A stretch of 64,000 bases of DNA from Macrotis lagotis (taxonomy: Eukaryota > Chordata > Mammalia > Peramelemorphia > Peramelidae). The stretch covers positions 162,496,937 through 162,560,936 of the forward strand of contig NC_133660.1 in assembly GCF_037893015.1 (NCBI RefSeq), read 5' to 3'. Position 1 is the stretch's first letter. The number at the start of each line of letters is the position of its first letter. Positions 59,419 to 64,000 of this stretch are shown one piece after another. The notes below the pieces were generated by a model, which made no database searches, was not told the origin of the DNA, and saw only the letters and a list, made by a program, of their open reading frames with translations. Made by a program: the position numbers and the translations under genes.

Positions 59419-61015
59419 AAATGTGGATCCTGTTGACTGATATGAAGAAAAGTTTAGACCAGAGATGTAGATATGAGAACCATCTAGTAATATCTGAAGT
59501 CATGTTCACTAAAGAAGAGACTATATAGACTAGAAAAGACCCACAGACGGAACATAAATGGGCATAGGTATGGGGAAGGAACAAGAAAAGCAAGCAGTGA
59601 ATGACAGACTCCAAAGGCAGTCTTAAAATCTTTGAAGTGTGTCATCTTGGAAGGAAGTCATGCTCTAACACAAAATGCCCCTTGCTGCCAAGGGGAATGA
59701 GACCAAGTTGGACAATGAAGATGGGATACTCTTCCTATTACTTTGGTTTTTTTTGCTTGTAAATCAATTACTGTGAGCCTGGTTATATAATACTAAATTC
59801 TAGAGTAGGATGAATTGCTAATAGACTTGAGAAACAAAATCATGAGAAGAAAGGAATATAGATACCCTAGTTGATGAGGAAGATAACTTGTCTATACAAT
59901 TTGACTACTAAATTTAGAATCCAGACATAGGAAGGAACAGCTAGTGAAAATGCTCAGAGCTGGGAGATGAAAGTCTTGTGGCTAGGGACAGCAGGGAGGT
60001 CAGTATCACTAGATTGTGGACTGACTATATCAAATTGTAAGAAGATTGTGAACATAAAAGGGGCCAGGTTATGAAAGGCTTTAAAAGTCAAACAGGGAGT
60101 CCACACGTGCAGGCAGCATCATGCCCAAGTCCAAACTTGACAAGAAAGTTTCCTTAACAAAGACCGCCAAGAAGGGCGTAGAACTCAAACAAAACCTGAT
60201 AGAAGAGCTTCGAAAATGTGTGGACATCTACAAATACATTTTCATTTTCTCAGTGGCAAACATGAGGAACAGCAAACTGAAGGATATCAGGAGTGCCTGG
60301 AAGCACAGCCGGATTTTCTTTGGCAAGAACAAAGTTATGATGGTGGCTTTGGGTCGAGGGCCTTCTGATGAATATAGGGACAATCTGCACCAGGTCAGCA
60401 AGAAGCTGAGGGGTGAGGTCGGTCTCTTGTTTACCAACAGAACAAAGAAGGAAGTAAATGAGTGGTTCAATAAGTATTCAGAGATGGATTATGCCCGGGC
60501 TGGTAACAAAGCGACTTTCAACGTCAGTCTGGATGCGGGACCCCTGGAGCAGTTCCCCCCACTCAATGGAGCCTCAGGTGAGGCAGCTTGGTCTGCCCAC
60601 TGCTCTCAAGAAAGGTGTGGTGAACTTGATCTCGGACTATCAAGTGTGTAAAGAGGGCGACGTGCTGACCCCTGAGCAGGCCCGAGTCCCGAAGCTGTTT
60701 GGGTTCGAAATGGCAGAGTTTAGGGTTAACATCAAATACCTGTGGCAAGCGGAGTCAGGGAAGTTTGAGCATCTTGGGGAGGACACAGAGGAGGACAAGG
60801 ATGACGATGGTGACAATAGCTCCTCAAAGGAATCTGAAGACTCAGAGGATGATGACTGACTGGGGACAGCCTGGCCAGGAGCCCTGCAAGGTGCAGGGCT
60901 TCACCCAGGCGAGCCTCTCAGAGCAGCTGCCTCCCTTCTCCAAGGAAAGAGACTTTTTGTGCAAGACTCTCAGAAGGGAGAGGTGCAGACCACATGGGAC
61001 TATGTTTTTATATAG

Positions 61016-61021
61016 AATAAA
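61016..61021 (+). terminator. Internal poly(A) signal in the MRTO4 retrocopy
   Basis: AATAAA (TAGAATAAAGCATT), bypassed in the mRNA that gave rise to the retrocopy, whose tail lies 1.1 kb further on after a second AATAAA near 62,126. Confidence 0.75.
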
Positions 61022-61539
61022 GCATTATCTGTGGAGTGGGTGCACCTGGGCTCTCCCTGGGGACAGTGGGAAGAACGTGGCTCCTTGCTGCCAGGGCTAG
61101 CGGAGACCCTAACTATCTGCCCACTTCTCTCTAACTTCAAGCCTGGAGGTTCCAGAGTAACAGAGGTTAGTTACGGTCCTTGTGCTTCTCTATGTCACTC
61201 ACTTTCTCCTGCTCCATCTTCCTCCATGATAGCAAATGGCAAAGTTGGGATTTTAGATGATGCAACCTCTAGAGAAAGCCCCTAGTACCTCTGTAGTGAA
61301 GTGGTCAGACTCAGGGAGGACAAAGGGGTGGAGTGCTAGGGTCCTGAGAGAGGGGCCAGTGCTCCATGGTTCAGGGTGAGACAACCTGGATTGGGCTGCG
61401 TATAAGGTAGAGGCAAGGAGCTCCAGGCTTGGCTATGTGCTATGACAGGGACCATGGCTCCATTTTGGCTGCCTCCCACAATGCTAATTATTCATAGAGC
61501 AATTTTTGAAGGTTTACAGAATATTCTCCTCCAGGCATC

Positions 61540-61690
61540 CCTCTGACGTGGGTGCAATGAGTGTTGTCCCCGTTTCACAGATGAGGAAACTGAAATTGAC
61601 TTGCCTATGTCCATGACGGGGAGGATTCAAACCTAAGTCTTAACTCCAAAATCCAGTGTTCGTCCATTGTGCCATGCTCTTTCTTACAAC
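61540..61690 (-). repeat. MIR inside the retrocopy 3-prime UTR
   Basis: CCCCGTTTCACAGATGAGGA and CATTGTGCCATGCTC. It was probably carried along from the parent gene. Confidence 0.75.
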
Positions 61691-62167
61691 TCCAGAGGCA
61701 TAACACCTGGTAGCTTCTTGGTACCAGCAATGACAGGGCACCAGATGACCTGCTGGGGATACAGTCCCTGGGCTCAGTATTATCTAGGGGGTCTTCCCTA
61801 TTTCTGTGACCGCTTAGGCTGTGTCCAGTGAAGACCACAGACCCTTTCTCAGAATATTTTTCAATGTTTAAAATTGCCAACATCACAAAGGAAACCAACC
61901 GGACAGAAATAGTTATCTATTTTTAGACAGGTTAGGAACCTCCAGTCTAGGCATAGGTTGTCCCTTTTTCCTTTCTCAGTCCCCCTTTAATGCCTCCCCT
62001 CCTGACCCGGTCTTGTTCCTACACTGTTGATCGCATAATTTACCCCCTTAGACTGGGAGCTCCTTGAGGGCAAGACTTTTGCCTTTCTACCCTCTACCCC
62101 TATTACCTGCACATAGTTGGAGCTTAATAAATGCTTGTTGGCTGTCAAAAAAAAAAGTCAAACAGGG

Positions 62168-62540
62168 TTTTCTATTTTTTTTCTAGAGGTAATATAGAGC
62201 TGCCAGAGTTTATTGACAGCTGAGTGGAAGAAGAATTATAGAGAGGGAAGACTTGAGGTGGAGAGACCAATCAGAAGCTGTTGGAGTAATGAAGCCTGAA
62301 GTGATGAGGGCCTATATTGGTGTGGCAGTTGTGTCTGTCTCTCTAAGAGGATGCTATAAGCGTCTTTTTGAAGATAGAATTGACAGGACTTGGCAACAAA
62401 TTGAATATGTACAAGATGAGAGTGAAGAACTGAAGATGAAGTCCAGGTAACTGGGAGAATGGTGGTGCCCTTGACAGCAATAGGAATGTTCAGAAGAGAT
62501 GATAGTTTGGGGGGAAGGTAGGAGTTCAAATAGCGATGGC
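62168..62540 (+). repeat. Old unclassified repeat, continuation past the retrocopy
   Basis: The repeat from 59,930-60,097 (GGGGCCAGGTTATGAAAGGC) resumes here (TAGAGCTGCCAGAGTTTATT, AAGACTTGAGGTGGAGAGAC), so the MRTO4 copy landed inside it. Confidence 0.55.
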
Positions 62541-62599
62541 ATGCTTTGGGCTTCTGAAGTTGGGATATATAAAACTACTAGAGAGGCGAGTTGTTTATT

Positions 62600-63000
62600 T
62601 ACTTTTTTTAAAGGTTTTATTTGAGTTTTACAATTTTTTCCCTAATCTTACTTCCCTCCCCCCACCCCCCACAGAAGGCAATTTGCCAGTCTTTACATTG
62701 TTTACATGATATACATTGATCCAAATTGAATGTGATGAGAGAGAAATCATATCCTTAAGGAGGAAACATGAAGTATAAGAGATAGCAAGATCAGACAATA
62801 TATTTTTTTTTTCTAAATTAAAGGTAATAGTCCTAGGTCTTTGTTCAAACTCCACAGTTCTTTCTCTGGATACAGATGGTATTCTCCATAGCAGACAGCC
62901 CCAAATTGTCCCTGATTGGAATGAGCAAGTCCATCAAGGTTGATCATCACCCCCATGTTGCTGTTAGGGTGTACAGTGTTTTTCTGGTTCTGCTCATCTC
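62600..63000 (-). mobile_element. L1 3-prime end, 5-prime truncated
   Basis: Plus-strand AGAAGGCAATTTGCCAGTC, TTGATCCAAATTGAATGTGA and CCCCATGTTGCTGTTAGGG, a close relative of 37,040-37,441. Confidence 0.87.
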
Positions 63001-64000
63001 ATGAGTTGTTTATTTTCAGACTTCATATGAAGAAAAGAACTGTTCAGTTAACTTTGTGATTCTCATCTTTAAGCACAACAGTTTTCTACCAAGGAGACTA
63101 AAAAAATTCTTCAATTTGACAAAGCTTTTTATGCTTTCAAAGCTCTACATAGCCAGTGGTTAGAAAGCTGATCTGTCAGGAAACTGGGTCTGAGTCCTCA
63201 TACATGCTGGCTGGCACTAGCCTTAATTCTCTTAAGGCTATGTTAGAGAAGGCACAGATCTGAACCTGTTTGGAGTTTCCTCATATTATAAACAGGATGC
63301 ATATACATATGTGTGTATGTATATGCATATAGGAATAACAGGTTCAGTCCCTATTCCCATCCATATAACAAAGCAATTTGTTGCCTGAGCAAAAGGCAGG
63401 AGACACATAACGATTCTGGCCCCAAGGCCTTGAGACAAAGGAGGTGGTCCAACATTGGGGCTCCATTCCAAAGAAACCATTATCTTTATTTAGTTAATAT
63501 CAAGTTTGGGTTTTAGAATCATATATCTTACTCCTTATTTATGAAGAAACTGAGGCACAGATAGTTAAGTGACTTGCAAGGTCACATAAGTAACAAAGAG
63601 CTGAATTAAGATTCAAAGTTAGACCTCCTCCTGTTTTTAACTCCACTCTTTCTTCAGTACTGTGCTATCTTCCCTAAGGAAAAACCTTGCAAGGCAACAT
63701 ATGACAGACACTGTGTGTGGATTTTGAATTCATATTTCTGGAATGAATATAATTTTTAATAATTATTCTTCTGGAAGGCAGAGAAGATGATCACTGAGAA
63801 GATAATTGGGCAAGGTTCTGAAAGTGGCAGGAAAAAAATGGTAAGAAGAGGCAGATAGCTTAGCTTTTGATTAAAAAAAGACTTTTTTCCCCCTACAGAG
63901 ATGTTTTTGAGGTGGAGAAAGAATGACACCCAAGATTTTATGGAATTCACATGCCAAAAAGTCAAGGTCAAAGTCAGGAGTCTTAAGAGATTAGGTTCAA
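63001..64000. other. Intergenic end of window
   Basis: Contains an MIR (minus) at 63,530-63,660 (GAAGAAACTGAGGCACAGAT) and possible old repeat text at 63,780-63,990; no gene seen. Confidence 0.55.

Larger units (their letters stand above)
60098..62152 (+). pseudogene. Processed retrocopy of MRTO4
   Basis: MRTO4 is a nucleolar RPLP0-like factor in 60S ribosome assembly. This intron-less copy has an ATG at 60,121 and starts [20 protein letters not shown], with [31 protein letters not shown] and [10 protein letters not shown] as in MRTO4. One extra C in the run at 60,555-60,560 shifts the frame; the C-terminal half continues in the next frame to an acidic tail (ESEDSEDDD) and stop TGA (60,857-60,859), about 245 codons against 239 residues in human. 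A long 3-prime UTR and poly-A follow. Perfect 15-base repeats AAAAGTCAAACAGGG flank it (60,083-60,097; 62,153-62,167), proof of L1-type retroposition. Without the shift it would be open, so it is young. Confidence 0.93.

Noticed and set aside
1-64000. Search for an operon-like or defence-type gene cluster, or a retroviral insert
   Set aside because: The window is a vertebrate intron-exon landscape. I saw no LTR pair, no retroviral protein remnant and no bacterial-type gene set.

Overview
The window is mammalian nuclear DNA, almost certainly marsupial. It is packed with tRNA-derived marsupial CORE-SINEs (MAR1/WSINE1-like, family name by resemblance), and also holds a BovB/RTE LINE, half-LINE (HAL1) copies, L1 3-prime ends, MIR and L2. 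The SINE body (box B-like GTTCAAATC, then a TTAATAATTACCTAGCTG block and GGGCAAGCCACTTAACCCC) suggests an Australian marsupial, perhaps a dasyurid; that last step is a guess.

Two real genes lie tail to tail. Positions 1 to about 24,985 (+ strand) hold the last five coding exons and long 3-prime UTR of CLOCK, the bHLH-PAS circadian transcription factor. Positions about 49,304 down to about 25,415 (- strand) hold all six coding exons of TMEM165, the Golgi cation/proton exchanger, starting in a CpG island. The two likely poly(A) signals are only about 0.5 kb apart. This CLOCK-TMEM165 neighbourhood is the same as in human 4q12.

Between the last two CLOCK exons (6,398-17,442) sits a Russian-doll nest: a full-span BovB LINE with 10-bp target-site duplications, cut by one HAL1, which is itself cut by a second HAL1, all peppered with SINEs. 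The CLOCK 3-prime UTR that follows is free of recognisable transposons for over 7 kb. TMEM165 introns carry many SINEs, an L1 inserted into a third HAL1, and simple repeats.

From 49,770 to the end is intergenic DNA: SINEs, L1 tails, L2, MIR, an old mammalian repeat, and at 60,098-62,152 a processed retrocopy of MRTO4 (ribosome-assembly factor) with perfect 15-bp target duplications and one frameshift.

The most notable coding observation is a run of 33 consecutive glutamines in CLOCK, against about six in the human protein as I remember it. I see no novel multi-gene system; the interest lies in the polyQ expansion, the nested retroelements, a cluster of T-to-C-biased SINEs, and SINEs that landed twice at the same site. 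All splice sites, repeats and motifs were read by eye; repeat boundaries are good to roughly 5-20 bases unless a target duplication fixes them.
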